A DNA stretch of 7,126 nucleotides from Veillonella parvula (GCA_947096075.1 CAMUQE010000099.1:1-7126); one strand, 5' to 3'. Counted from the stretch's first letter, positions 1-6,611 are shown. Notes: generated by a model not told the origin, from the letters alone. A program made the numbers and translations.

Positions 1-966
1 GTCATCATCAACACCTTCTGCCAAGATTAGGGTAACATGATTTTCATTAAAATGTAATAGACTTTTGTAAAAGTCATGACCTAATGATAAAGCATCACTA
101 TGATGGCCAAAACAATGGCATATAAAGCGTGTATCCCCTTTAATCAAATTATACGTTTCATGACTTACCAAACAACCTATGAGACCTTCTACCTCTGCAG
201 AAAGCTCTTTGAAAGTACTTGCTACATCTTCTGGACTGCCTACAACAACTGTCATAGGTGCATCAGGAGCATAATGGGTATACTTCATACCAGGAGCTTT
301 AGGCTTAGTTGTTGCATTAACGAGAGCAGTATCATACTCAACCGTAGACACAACATCTTCTAGCTGTGCTTTTGTAATTCCACCAGGTCTCAATATAATG
401 ACCTTATCATCATGAACTTCCACCACAGTAGACTCTACACCAATCGTACATGAACCCGCATCTAAAATATAGGAAATACGGTCCTTCATATCATGGTAAA
501 CATCTTGTGCGGTTGTGGGACTTGGCCGTCCAGATATATTAGCACTAGGAGCCGCTATAGGTACACCAGCACGCTCTAATAAAGCTCGACAAAGCTCATG
601 ATCAGGGCAACGTAAAGCAACACGAGGTAACCCGCCTGTAGCACGATTTGGCACTAAATCTGATTTAGGCAATGTGATTGTCAACGGACCAGGCCAGAAC
701 GTATCCATTAATAATTGTGCCGTATTTGAAACCTCTGTTACTAAAGGTTTTATACTTTCACTATTAGGAACATGTAAAATAAGTGGATTATCGGAAGGGC
801 GACCTTTAGCGGTGTAGATTTTATCCATCGCCTCCGGATCCAACCCATTAGCACCTAATCCATATACAGTTTCTGTAGGAATGGACACTAATTCGCCATT
901 ACGCAAAGCGCGAGCAAGCATATCTAGTTCTTGATCTGATGGATTTGTAATAATTTGAGTATCCAT
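1..966 (-). CDS. tsaC: L-threonylcarbamoyladenylate synthase, Sua5/YwlC type (3' end outside window)
   Basis: Makes threonylcarbamoyl-AMP from threonine, bicarbonate and ATP, the first step of t6A37 modification of ANN-decoding tRNAs in the cytoplasm; TsaB/D/E-type proteins then transfer the group. The frame is open from the ATG at 966 to base 1 (322 codons), so the C-terminus is cut by the window edge; family members of this long type are near 340-350 residues, so little is missing. The YrdC domain spans about residues 10-200, with PTETVYGLG (30-38), the KxR motif (K54, R56) and SxN (S141, N143), then GVESTVVE (176-183) and RPGG. A PGMKYTHYAP linker (225-234) leads into the Sua5 C-terminal domain, which sets it apart from short TsaC/YrdC. 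The start has a GAGGG ribosome site lying in the last codons of prmC; one base separates the prmC stop from the ATG (TAATATG), suggesting coupled translation. Synonyms: sua5, ywlC. Confidence 0.95.
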   Translation of the reverse strand, partial: MDTQIITNPSDQELDMLARALRNGELVSIPTETVYGLGANGLDPEAMDKIYTAKGRPSDNPLILHVPNSESIKPLVTEVSNTAQLLMDTFWPGPLTITLPKSDLVPNRATGGLPRVALRCPDHELCRALLERAGVPIAAPSANISGRPSPTTAQDVYHDMKDRISYILDAGSCTIGVESTVVEVHDDKVIILRPGGITKAQLEDVVSTVEYDTALVNATTKPKAPGMKYTHYAPDAPMTVVVGSPEDVASTFKELSAEVEGLIGCLVSHETYNLIKGDTRFICHCFGHHSDALSLGHDFYKSLLHFNENHVTLILAEGVDDD

Positions 967-967
967 A

Positions 968-1837
968 TTATCCCTCATACACAGCTGTTATAACGCGATC
1001 ATTTCCACCAAGGTCAGTAATACATCGAATATTAGAATACTGCCCTGTTTCCTCTAATAAAGACTTTACAGCCTCAGCTTGATCAAAACCTATTTCAAAA
1101 GCTATACGGCCTTGCGATTTTAAATATATACCGCATGATTTAGTCAAAATACGATAAAAATCAAGTCCATCTTCACCACCAAATAAGGCAATATGAGGCT
1201 CATTTAACACGTCCTGAGACAATAATTTAGCATCCCCTGTACAGATATATGGTGGATTCGATACGATGAGGTCAAACTTCTCAGTTTTACCTACCAAACC
1301 AGAAAACATATCGGATTCTATAAATTGAACACGATCATTTAAATTAAACCTTTCACAGTTTTCCTCAGCCACTGACAAAGCGTCGGTAGATATTTCAAGT
1401 CCTACTCCACACGCATTCGGCAAGTAGTGTAATATACTTAACAATATTGTACCAGGACCCGTACATACATCGAGTACACGCATATCGCTATCTTTTGGAT
1501 ATGTGCCTAGTACATACTCAATCAAAGTTTCTGTATCAGGTCGAGGAATCAATACTTTATCATTAACCTTAAAGGTCAATCCCATAAAGTCCTTTTCCCC
1601 AATAATCGCCGCTACACAGTGACCCTTAGCTCGTTCTTGAACGAGAGGTCTAAAAGCATCAAGTTCCTCTTGAATAAGCGGTTGGTCATAATGGGTATAT
1701 AGATAAATACGATCCTTGCCTAAAATGTGAGAAAGCAGTACTTCCCCATCAAGTCGAGGTGTATCCATCTCCTTGCTTTGAAAGTACTGCTCTGTCCACT
1801 GGAGAATACGACCGATTGTCCAAATCTCCTTATGCAT
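968..1837 (-). CDS. prmC: Peptide chain release factor N5-glutamine methyltransferase
   Basis: Uses S-adenosylmethionine to methylate the GGQ glutamine of RF1 and RF2, raising their peptide-release activity. The protein is 289 residues, normal for the family. The N-terminal helical RF-binding domain carries a RLDGEVLLSHILG stretch (28-40); then come LIPRPDTE (96-103), the SAM-binding motif VLDVCTGPGT (121-130), an acidic strand-2 end (E148), and the catalytic NPPY (194-197), followed by the family signature EPHIALFGGEDGL (213-225). Motif I differs from the usual D-x-G-x-G-x-G at its first glycine (Cys125). I chose the ATG at 1837, not the frame-open ATG at 1879: it gives the normal N-terminus and sits nine bases after a perfect AGGAGG. 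The gene overlaps the end of prfA by 8 bp, fitting a methyltransferase made together with its substrate. Formerly called hemK. Confidence 0.95.
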   Translation of the reverse strand: MHKEIWTIGRILQWTEQYFQSKEMDTPRLDGEVLLSHILGKDRIYLYTHYDQPLIQEELDAFRPLVQERAKGHCVAAIIGEKDFMGLTFKVNDKVLIPRPDTETLIEYVLGTYPKDSDMRVLDVCTGPGTILLSILHYLPNACGVGLEISTDALSVAEENCERFNLNDRVQFIESDMFSGLVGKTEKFDLIVSNPPYICTGDAKLLSQDVLNEPHIALFGGEDGLDFYRILTKSCGIYLKSQGRIAFEIGFDQAEAVKSLLEETGQYSNIRCITDLGGNDRVITAVYEG

Positions 1838-2912
1838 TTGTATTAGCCTCCTGCATTTTTGCCGCTTGGTCTGCAGCATTTAAGGCTTGAATAATTTCAT
1901 CAAGATCGCCATTTAAAATAGCATCTAATTTATATAATGTTAAGTTAATACGATGATCTGTTACGCGACCTTGTGGATAGTTATAGGTACGAATACGTTC
2001 ACTACGGTCACCTGTACCAACTTGGCTCTTACGGTCTGCTGCCATGCTAGAAATGGCCGCTTGTTCAGCTTGGTCTTGTAATTTAGCGCGCAATACACGC
2101 ATAGCTTTTTCTCGGTTTTGTAATTGAGAACGTTGGTCTTGACATGCTACAACGATACCAGATGGCAAGTGTGTAATACGAACAGCAGACTCTGTTTTAT
2201 TGATATGCTGACCACCTGCACCACTCGCACGATACGTGTCGATTTTTAAGTCTTTTTCATTAACTTCAATATCAACATCTTCCATTTCTGGTAATACCGC
2301 TACTGTAACGGTAGACGTATGTACACGACCTTGTGTTTCTGTAGCAGGTACACGTTGTACACGGTGTACACCAGACTCAAATTTCATTTTAGAGTATACA
2401 TTTTCACCATCAACAGAGAAAATAACCTCTTTAAAACCACCTAGTTCAGGTTCATTAGCATCGATAATTTCACAACGCCAGCCTTGGCTCTCCGCATATT
2501 TTGTATACATACGAAACAAATCGCCTGCAAACAATGCCGCTTCATCACCACCGGCACCACCACGAATTTCAATGATAATATTCTTATCATCATTAGGGTC
2601 CTTAGGCAATAAAAGGATTTGTAATTTCTCTTCTAATTCCTCTTTTTGAGGTTTTAAGTCTTTCAATTCCTCTTGTGCCATTTCGCGGAATTCGTCATCC
2701 ATGGATTTATCTTCAATAACTTCCATAGCTTCATTAATACCAGCTAATACTTTTTTATAAGTACGGAATGTTTCAACTGTTTCAGATAATTGAGCATGTT
2801 GACGTGTTAATTTACGCCATTCATCTTGGCGAGCAATGACTTCAGGGTCACTGATGCGCTGCTCAAGATCCATAAATTTATCTTCAATAACTTGTAATTT
2901 ATCAACTAACAT
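1830..2912 (-). CDS. prfA: Peptide chain release factor 1 (RF1)
   Basis: Recognises UAA and UAG in the ribosomal A site and triggers hydrolysis of peptidyl-tRNA. The protein is 360 residues, full length for RF1. An N-terminal helical domain (about 1-105) is followed by IEIRGGAGGDEAALFAGDLF (114-133), the tripeptide stop-codon reader P189-A190-T191 that marks RF1 (RF2 has SPF), and the catalytic loop GAGGQ with Q235, the residue PrmC methylates. The C-terminal part keeps the family stretches QDQRSQLQNRE, RSERIRTYNYPQGRVTDHR and the closing helix. The start ATG has an AGAGGA site with suitable spacing, two bases after the stop of the upstream DUF1385 gene. The gene uses UAA as its own stop and needs no frameshift, as expected for RF1 (the programmed frameshift belongs to RF2). 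It overlaps prmC by 8 bp. Confidence 0.98.
   Translation of the reverse strand: MLVDKLQVIEDKFMDLEQRISDPEVIARQDEWRKLTRQHAQLSETVETFRTYKKVLAGINEAMEVIEDKSMDDEFREMAQEELKDLKPQKEELEEKLQILLLPKDPNDDKNIIIEIRGGAGGDEAALFAGDLFRMYTKYAESQGWRCEIIDANEPELGGFKEVIFSVDGENVYSKMKFESGVHRVQRVPATETQGRVHTSTVTVAVLPEMEDVDIEVNEKDLKIDTYRASGAGGQHINKTESAVRITHLPSGIVVACQDQRSQLQNREKAMRVLRAKLQDQAEQAAISSMAADRKSQVGTGDRSERIRTYNYPQGRVTDHRINLTLYKLDAILNGDLDEIIQALNAADQAAKMQEANTNA
1847..1852 (-). promoter_or_regulatory. Ribosome binding site of prmC inside prfA
   Basis: On the minus strand this is a perfect AGGAGG placed nine bases before the prmC ATG. It lies within the last codons of prfA, so ribosomes finishing RF1 pass over it. It decides the start at 1837 against the longer frame extending to 1879. 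Confidence 0.8.
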
Positions 2913-2914
2913 GT

Positions 2915-3805
2915 TTATTCCTCTTCATATGCGTCACTCTCAGGAGGACGAACCTCTTCTAGAGCTCGTATAGCTACTTCAATTTGATCATCTTCTGGCT
3001 CACGAGTCGTCATGTATTGCAATACAAGACCTGGTTTAATGATAGCTTTCACAAAGGAATGCTCACTACGTCCAGCAAGACGAATGACCTCGTACGCAAT
3101 ACCAGCTACAACTGGCATGAGAAGTACGCGACTTACGATACGTTCTAACAAATTAGGCCAGCCTAAGAAGGCAAATACAAAGATACTAACAACCATAACG
3201 ATAAGTAAGAAGTTTGTACCACATCGTGCATGCAATCGACTTTGTTGACGAACATTTTCTACAGTAAGCGGCAAATCTAATTCATAGGTATGAATCGTTT
3301 TATGCTCTGCCCCATGATATTGGAAAACTCGTTGGATATCCTTCGTAAGACCAATCCCCCAAATATAAAGTAAGAAAAGTACTAAACGAATGACACCTTC
3401 AATGAGATTTAATACTATATGATTATCCTGTACACCAGGAATGAACTTTACGATAAATGTAGGCAATGCCAAAAATACAGCTATCGCAAATAGTGTAGAA
3501 ATGACCATGGTAATGGCGATTTCACTATTAGACATTTCTTCCTCTTCATCGCCAGCAGCCTTAGCAGAGAAGGATAAAGCCTTCATGCCTATCACTAGAG
3601 ATTCATAGAGAGCTACACAGCCACGAAGAAATGGTTTTTTCAATATTGGATATGTGTCAGCAATGGACTTTGTAGCCTCTTTTTGAACTACAATAGTTCC
3701 CGCAGGCTCACGTACGGCAGTTGCCGTATAGCCAGGGCCTCTCATCATGACACCTTTGATCACAGCTTGTCCACCGACAAACTTTTTAATACGTTCTGCG
3801 TTCAC
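2915..3805 (-). CDS. DUF1385 multi-pass membrane protein (YqhQ family), function unknown
   Basis: A 296-residue integral membrane protein of the DUF1385/YqhQ family (COG3872), sometimes described as a predicted metal-dependent enzyme; its activity is not known to me. Visible features are the N-terminal GGQAVIKGVMMRGP (11-24), an acidic patch DEEEEM (86-91), then hydrophobic segments near 98-120, 131-153, 199-216 and 223-242. Between the second and third lie the hallmark HGAEHKTIHTYE (164-175) and HARCGTNF (192-199), whose His, Glu and Cys residues could bind a metal. The C-terminal 30 residues are strongly acidic. I chose the GTG at 3805: it follows GAGGAG by five bases and gives the normal family N-terminus, whereas the upstream in-frame ATGs at 3826 and 3820 have no ribosome site. 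The gene lies between rpmE and prfA, a linkage seen in clostridia and relatives, hinting at a link to translation or envelope growth; this is inference. Confidence 0.88.
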   Translation of the reverse strand: MNAERIKKFVGGQAVIKGVMMRGPGYTATAVREPAGTIVVQKEATKSIADTYPILKKPFLRGCVALYESLVIGMKALSFSAKAAGDEEEEMSNSEIAITMVISTLFAIAVFLALPTFIVKFIPGVQDNHIVLNLIEGVIRLVLFLLYIWGIGLTKDIQRVFQYHGAEHKTIHTYELDLPLTVENVRQQSRLHARCGTNFLLIVMVVSIFVFAFLGWPNLLERIVSRVLLMPVVAGIAYEVIRLAGRSEHSFVKAIIKPGLVLQYMTTREPEDDQIEVAIRALEEVRPPESDAYEEE

Positions 3806-3810
3806 AAGAG

Positions 3811-3816
3811 CTCCTC
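3811..3816 (-). promoter_or_regulatory. Ribosome binding site selecting the GTG start of the DUF1385 gene
   Basis: Minus-strand GAGGAG followed after five bases by GTG at 3805. The upstream in-frame ATG at 3820 overlaps this purine stretch and is preceded by ATATTTGTTT, which cannot serve as a ribosome site, so the GTG is favoured. Confidence 0.65.
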
Positions 3817-3820
3817 TCAT

Positions 3821-3852
3821 AAACAAATATAGGCAGAGCCCATAGCCCTGCC
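3821..3852 (-). terminator. Possible intrinsic terminator or attenuator after rpmE
   Basis: Read on the minus strand, an 8-bp GC-rich stem (GGCAGGGC pairing with GGCTCTGCC through one G-U pair, five-base loop) at 3832-3852 is followed by TATATTTGTTT. It lies between the rpmE stop and the start of the DUF1385 gene. The tail is U-rich but interrupted, so partial termination is more likely than a complete stop. That would let L31 be made in excess over the downstream genes while still allowing read-through to prfA. No separate promoter for the DUF1385 gene is evident. Confidence 0.5.
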
Positions 3853-3877
3853 AATAGATGCTACATTACATGACAAA

Positions 3878-4075
3878 TTATTTGCCGTAACGTTTGTTAA
3901 ATTGTTCAATACGACCACGAGCTTGAGCTGCGCGTTGTTGACCTGTGAAGAACGGATGACATTTGGAGCAAACGTCTACGCGAAGGTCACCTTTTACAGA
4001 GCCAGTTTTGAATGTGTTGCCACAACTGCAAGTTACTGTAGCTTCTTTATAGTCTGGATGAATACCTTGTTTCAT
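3878..4075 (-). CDS. rpmE: 50S ribosomal protein L31 (zinc-binding form)
   Basis: A component of the large ribosomal subunit that bridges to the small subunit. The 65-residue protein begins MKQGIHPDYKEATVTCSCGN and contains the family signature VCSKCHPFFTGQQR. All four zinc ligands are present (C16, C18, C36, C39), so this is the C+ type that is replaced by a zinc-free paralogue in some bacteria under zinc starvation; no such paralogue is in the window. The ATG at 4075 follows an AGAGGTG site and matches the family N-terminus; the in-frame extension back to 4183 is rejected because it runs through the rpmE promoter and into the upstream gene. A strong promoter precedes it and a moderate hairpin follows it. 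The untranslated leader is only about 35 bases, leaving little room for a structured regulatory leader. Confidence 0.97.
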   Translation of the reverse strand: MKQGIHPDYKEATVTCSCGNTFKTGSVKGDLRVDVCSKCHPFFTGQQRAAQARGRIEQFNKRYGK

Positions 4076-4115
4076 TCTATACACCTCTTTCCAGCAATCA
4101 ATATTATTCTTATAG

Positions 4116-4144
4116 ATTATAGCATGACATATGCGCAAATGCAA
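4116..4144 (-). promoter_or_regulatory. Vegetative promoter of rpmE (extended -10)
   Basis: On the minus strand TTGCAT (4144-4139) and a perfect TATAAT (4121-4116) are separated by exactly 17 bases, and TG one base upstream of the -10 makes it an extended -10 element. Transcription should start near 4109, about 35 bases before the rpmE ATG. The promoter fits wholly between the stop of the PC4-like gene (4155) and rpmE. It probably drives rpmE and, by read-through, the DUF1385-prfA-prmC-sua5 genes. Confidence 0.75.
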
Positions 4145-4154
4145 GTTGCCAATG

Positions 4155-4424
4155 CTATTCCTTGGAGGCTTGTTTTTCTTCAATAGATTCCGCTAGAATA
4201 GTCTCCAAGTCGCTTTCATTGAGGATATCTCGCAATGCAATAAGCTCCTCTAAAGAAAGGGTAATACCCTTCTTCATGCTTGTATATTCACTATCCCAAG
4301 CACGAAGATCAAACTTAGGATTGTATTTGCCCCAACTAGTACAAGTTAATTGTTTTTTCCAACCATCTTTATCTTCAGATAAAGTACCGATAACCTTGAA
4401 GATCTCAAAATTAATAACTGCCAT
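4155..4424 (-). CDS. PC4/YdbC-like single-stranded nucleic-acid-binding protein
   Basis: An 89-residue protein that resembles the bacterial YdbC branch of the PC4 family (transcriptional coactivator p15/PC4 fold), whose Lactococcus member is known as a single-stranded-DNA binder. The diagnostic pattern is visible in order: FEIFKVIGTLSED (6-18), GWKKQLTCTSWG (21-32), PKFDLRAWD (36-44), MKKGITLSLEELIALRDIL (50-68). This corresponds to the curved beta-sheet plus C-terminal helix of the fold. The last 20 residues are a charged, probably flexible tail. The role in bacteria is not settled; general transcription, repair or nucleoid functions have been considered for the family. The start has a strong AAAGGAGG four bases before the ATG. 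The gene lies downstream of a 104-bp AT-rich gap and just upstream of the rpmE promoter, with no terminator between, so it may be co-transcribed with rpmE to some degree. Confidence 0.85.
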   Translation of the reverse strand: MAVINFEIFKVIGTLSEDKDGWKKQLTCTSWGKYNPKFDLRAWDSEYTSMKKGITLSLEELIALRDILNESDLETILAESIEEKQASKE

Positions 4425-4528
4425 AGGTCCTCCTTTCTTACATATTCATATGCTATGTTTTGTATCTACTATATTTAGTAGTTTATATTTTTTAGGATAC
4501 GATATATTTTAAACTAAAATTATATGAT
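4425..4528 (-). promoter_or_regulatory. AT-rich intergenic spacer with inverted repeat before the PC4-like gene
   Basis: This spacer of about 100 bases is very AT-rich. On the minus strand it holds a TATAAT hexamer (4524-4519) just after the stop of the 481-residue gene, with no convincing -35, and a perfect inverted repeat CTACTAAATATAGTAG (4466-4481; six-base arms, four-base gap). There is no GC-rich hairpin with a T-run, so I do not call a terminator. The region may contain a promoter or operator for the PC4-like gene, but in DNA this AT-rich a -10-like hexamer can arise by chance. Confidence 0.3.
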
Positions 4529-5974
4529 TTACAATTCTTTTTTATAGTCACTATAATCTTCAATATCAATAGAAGCTGTAGCTGGCATAACTTGTGCACC
4601 TAATGAATCTACGGTCTCTTTCCAACTCGTTGTAGCCTCCGTAACAGCCTTAATATATGCCTCGTCAGCAGACTGTACAGATTCAATTAGTTGGGTCTCA
4701 TCCTTTACATCTAATACGCGACGACGTACGCTACTAAGCATATAGCCAAAGGATTCATCTGTTTGAACGAGCATGGAGATTTCTTGAATCAATGTTTGAC
4801 CCGTAGTGCTGCAGAAATAGGCATACCACATATATGCTAATTCAGCATCTGGGAACATCCAGTACATATCATCTACAGGCGCTTCTGTCGTAATATCTAC
4901 ATCAATATGATCAGTATGACGTTTAAAAGTAAGAAAATAAGCTCCACTTTCAATAAGAGCAGTGCGACCTAATTCAGATACACGGCTATCAATGCAATAA
5001 ATACCATCTTGACCTAAGGCTACGTCCGTTTGACTGCCGGGCAACAAAATAGAACGCAAGGACAAGCCATAATTTAATACCGTAAATACTGGCAATTGCG
5101 CAAATACGCCATGAGGTAATGGAATATAATTAATTGTTTTCCACTCATCCCCTACACGTTCACGAAGACCAACACGCATTTTTTTTACATCGTATTTACC
5201 ATATACGATTTCATAAGCCCCTAATGGAGTCCATTCCCGTATAGCTTCTACTCGTTTTTGGTTCAAGAAAAATTGCAACGCCATATTATTTAAGCCCAAT
5301 TGATTTTGTGCCATTGTAGCAGGTAAGAATAATTGAGCAGTCCCTTCTGGAACCAAGTTATGTAATCCGTTAGCGACCTCTTCTACAATATCTTCAGAGG
5401 ATTGGAACATACCAACTGTGCCTGTAAAGATATGGTCAAAATAGCTACGATGAGGCCATTGATTAATGATTTGAGCCATCGGATATAAACGTGTCAAAAT
5501 GCTATAACACACGGAAGATGCCGTATACAGAACGACTTTTTTATCTTCATAAGATTGAAGAATCTCTTCAACCATGCCTGCATATTCTTCTACATAAGCA
5601 TACAGAACCAATTCTCCCGTTTTACTATGAGCTTCGATACTTTCACGAACAGGAGTTTCCCAAATAGTGCCTACATCTAGACCGTCTAAAATGCCTGTGT
5701 CACTAATAAAATCAAACAATTCCACTCTAAAGGATGGTCCATAAAGAGCTTGGAACGTGGCTAAATCATATGGTACAGGACCAAAGGATTCTACTGTGGA
5801 TTTTTCTGCTAACGCATATAAATCATCTGCCGTTACACCCCACTCACGGGAGCTAGCATTGTTAGAAATCAATTGATCTAATACATTAAAACGCATTAAT
5901 TCATTTACAATATCGATACCTTCAATACCATGTGCGGCACAAAGGGTAATAAATTCTTCATTGTTTACTTTCAT
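4529..5974 (-). CDS. Uncharacterised 481-residue protein; possible inactive N6-methyltransferase-like fold
   Basis: I do not recognise this protein by name. There is no signal peptide or membrane segment, so it is probably cytoplasmic. The N-terminal 115 residues look helical and acidic. From about 120 to 250 the alternation resembles a class I methyltransferase: strand ELVLYAYV (121-128), helix, strand KKVVLYTAS (145-153), AQIINQWP (167-174), FDHIFTGT (179-186) where N6-adenine enzymes have NPPY or DPPY, then EEVANGLHNLVPEGTAQLFL (198-217), LQFFLNQKRVEAIREW (233-248). Neither a glycine-rich SAM loop nor NPPY is present, so catalysis is unlikely if the fold is right. Residues 305-400 (LLPGSQTDVALG, then AYMWYAYFCSTTGQTLIQEI) loosely recall type I specificity subunits, and 420-460 is helical. 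The fold assignment is inference. The ATG at 5974 follows AGGAAAGG and begins one base after the nth stop; an upstream ATG at 6004 lacks a ribosome site. Confidence 0.75.
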   Translation of the reverse strand: MKVNNEEFITLCAAHGIEGIDIVNELMRFNVLDQLISNNASSREWGVTADDLYALAEKSTVESFGPVPYDLATFQALYGPSFRVELFDFISDTGILDGLDVGTIWETPVRESIEAHSKTGELVLYAYVEEYAGMVEEILQSYEDKKVVLYTASSVCYSILTRLYPMAQIINQWPHRSYFDHIFTGTVGMFQSSEDIVEEVANGLHNLVPEGTAQLFLPATMAQNQLGLNNMALQFFLNQKRVEAIREWTPLGAYEIVYGKYDVKKMRVGLRERVGDEWKTINYIPLPHGVFAQLPVFTVLNYGLSLRSILLPGSQTDVALGQDGIYCIDSRVSELGRTALIESGAYFLTFKRHTDHIDVDITTEAPVDDMYWMFPDAELAYMWYAYFCSTTGQTLIQEISMLVQTDESFGYMLSSVRRRVLDVKDETQLIESVQSADEAYIKAVTEATTSWKETVDSLGAQVMPATASIDIEDYSDYKKEL

Positions 5975-5975
5975 A

Positions 5976-6611
5976 TTAAACCTTTCCTGCAGAAGGACAT
6001 ACATGATTTAAGAAACATTCATCACACAAAGGCTTGCGAGCCTTACATAATCTACGACCATGATAGATTAACCAGTGATGTGCAGCAGCCCAATCCTCTT
6101 TTGGAATGGCTTTTTGCAATTTTAATTCCATCTCTTCCGGCGTTTTCGCAATACCTAATTTTAATCGATTAGACACGCGGAATACATGAGTATCTACCGC
6201 AATTGCAGGTGTACCAAACAAAACGGACACTACTACATTTGCTGTTTTACGACCCACGCCAGGTAGTTCAACGAGTTGATCAAACTCACGAGGTACCTCT
6301 CCATGATATCGGTCAACTAAAATCTGACAAGTAGCTATTAAGTTTTTTGCCTTGGACTTATAAAGGCCGCAATCTTTAATAAGAGTCTCTAACTTAGCAA
6401 CTCCAATTTCAAGCATCTTTGCAGGATGATTAAGTTCAGGAAATAATCGTTTAGTAACAATATTGACCCGTTCATCCGTACATTGTGCAGATAAAACTAC
6501 AGCAACTAATAATTCGAATTCATTTGTATACTCAAGGGCAGGTTTTGCATCAAAATAATGCTCTTGTAACAGTTTCAACTGCTCTGCCTTTATCGCTTTT
6601 GTTACACGCAT
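5976..6611 (-). CDS. nth: Endonuclease III, DNA glycosylase/AP lyase
   Basis: A bifunctional base-excision-repair enzyme that removes oxidised pyrimidines and cuts the abasic site by beta-elimination. The 211-residue protein shows LSAQCTDERVN (40-50), the helix-hairpin-helix LPGVGRKTANVV (116-127) with catalytic Lys122, and the VDTHVFRVSNRL segment with catalytic Asp140. The C-terminal iron-sulfur motif is complete: C189, C196, C199 and C205 with the exact C-x6-C-x2-C-x5-C spacing. The presence of both Lys and Asp marks it as an Nth, not a MutY. The ATG at 6611 follows AAAGGAG with six-base spacing; an in-frame ATG at 6668 would add 19 residues with no family match and lies over the likely promoter. 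It is the first gene of the leftward group and is followed after one base by the 481-residue gene, so the two should be co-transcribed. It is divergent from the DUF896 gene. Confidence 0.96.
   Translation of the reverse strand: MRVTKAIKAEQLKLLQEHYFDAKPALEYTNEFELLVAVVLSAQCTDERVNIVTKRLFPELNHPAKMLEIGVAKLETLIKDCGLYKSKAKNLIATCQILVDRYHGEVPREFDQLVELPGVGRKTANVVVSVLFGTPAIAVDTHVFRVSNRLKLGIAKTPEEMELKLQKAIPKEDWAAAHHWLIYHGRRLCKARKPLCDECFLNHVCPSAGKV

Noticed and set aside
1..30. Possible premature truncation of Sua5
   Set aside because: The frame stays open to the window edge, so the missing C-terminus reflects the boundary and not a broken gene.
100..363. 87-codon plus-strand open frame opposite sua5
   Set aside because: The minus strand encodes the conserved linker and C-terminal domain of Sua5 here; the plus frame is a by-product.
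1838..1879. N-terminal extension of PrmC
   Set aside because: The extra 14 codons lie within prfA, contain the prmC ribosome site itself and do not match the family.
2236..2649. 137-codon plus-strand open frame
   Set aside because: It is fully antisense to prfA, whose protein is conserved along this entire stretch; the translation is Ser/Thr-rich and resembles no family, and no ribosome site precedes it.
4076..4183. N-terminal extension of L31
   Set aside because: The extra 36 codons run through the rpmE promoter and the end of the PC4-like gene and match nothing in L31.
3902..4186. 94-codon plus-strand open frame opposite rpmE
   Set aside because: rpmE is certain on the minus strand and its promoter also falls within this interval; the plus frame has no coding features.
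4140..4190. Weak GCC/GGC inverted repeat at the end of the PC4-like gene as a terminator
   Set aside because: The stem is only three bases with many mismatches and there is no T-run after it on the minus strand.
4162..4512. 116-codon plus-strand open frame opposite the PC4-like gene
   Set aside because: The minus-strand gene has a recognisable family pattern and a strong ribosome site; the plus-strand frame has neither.
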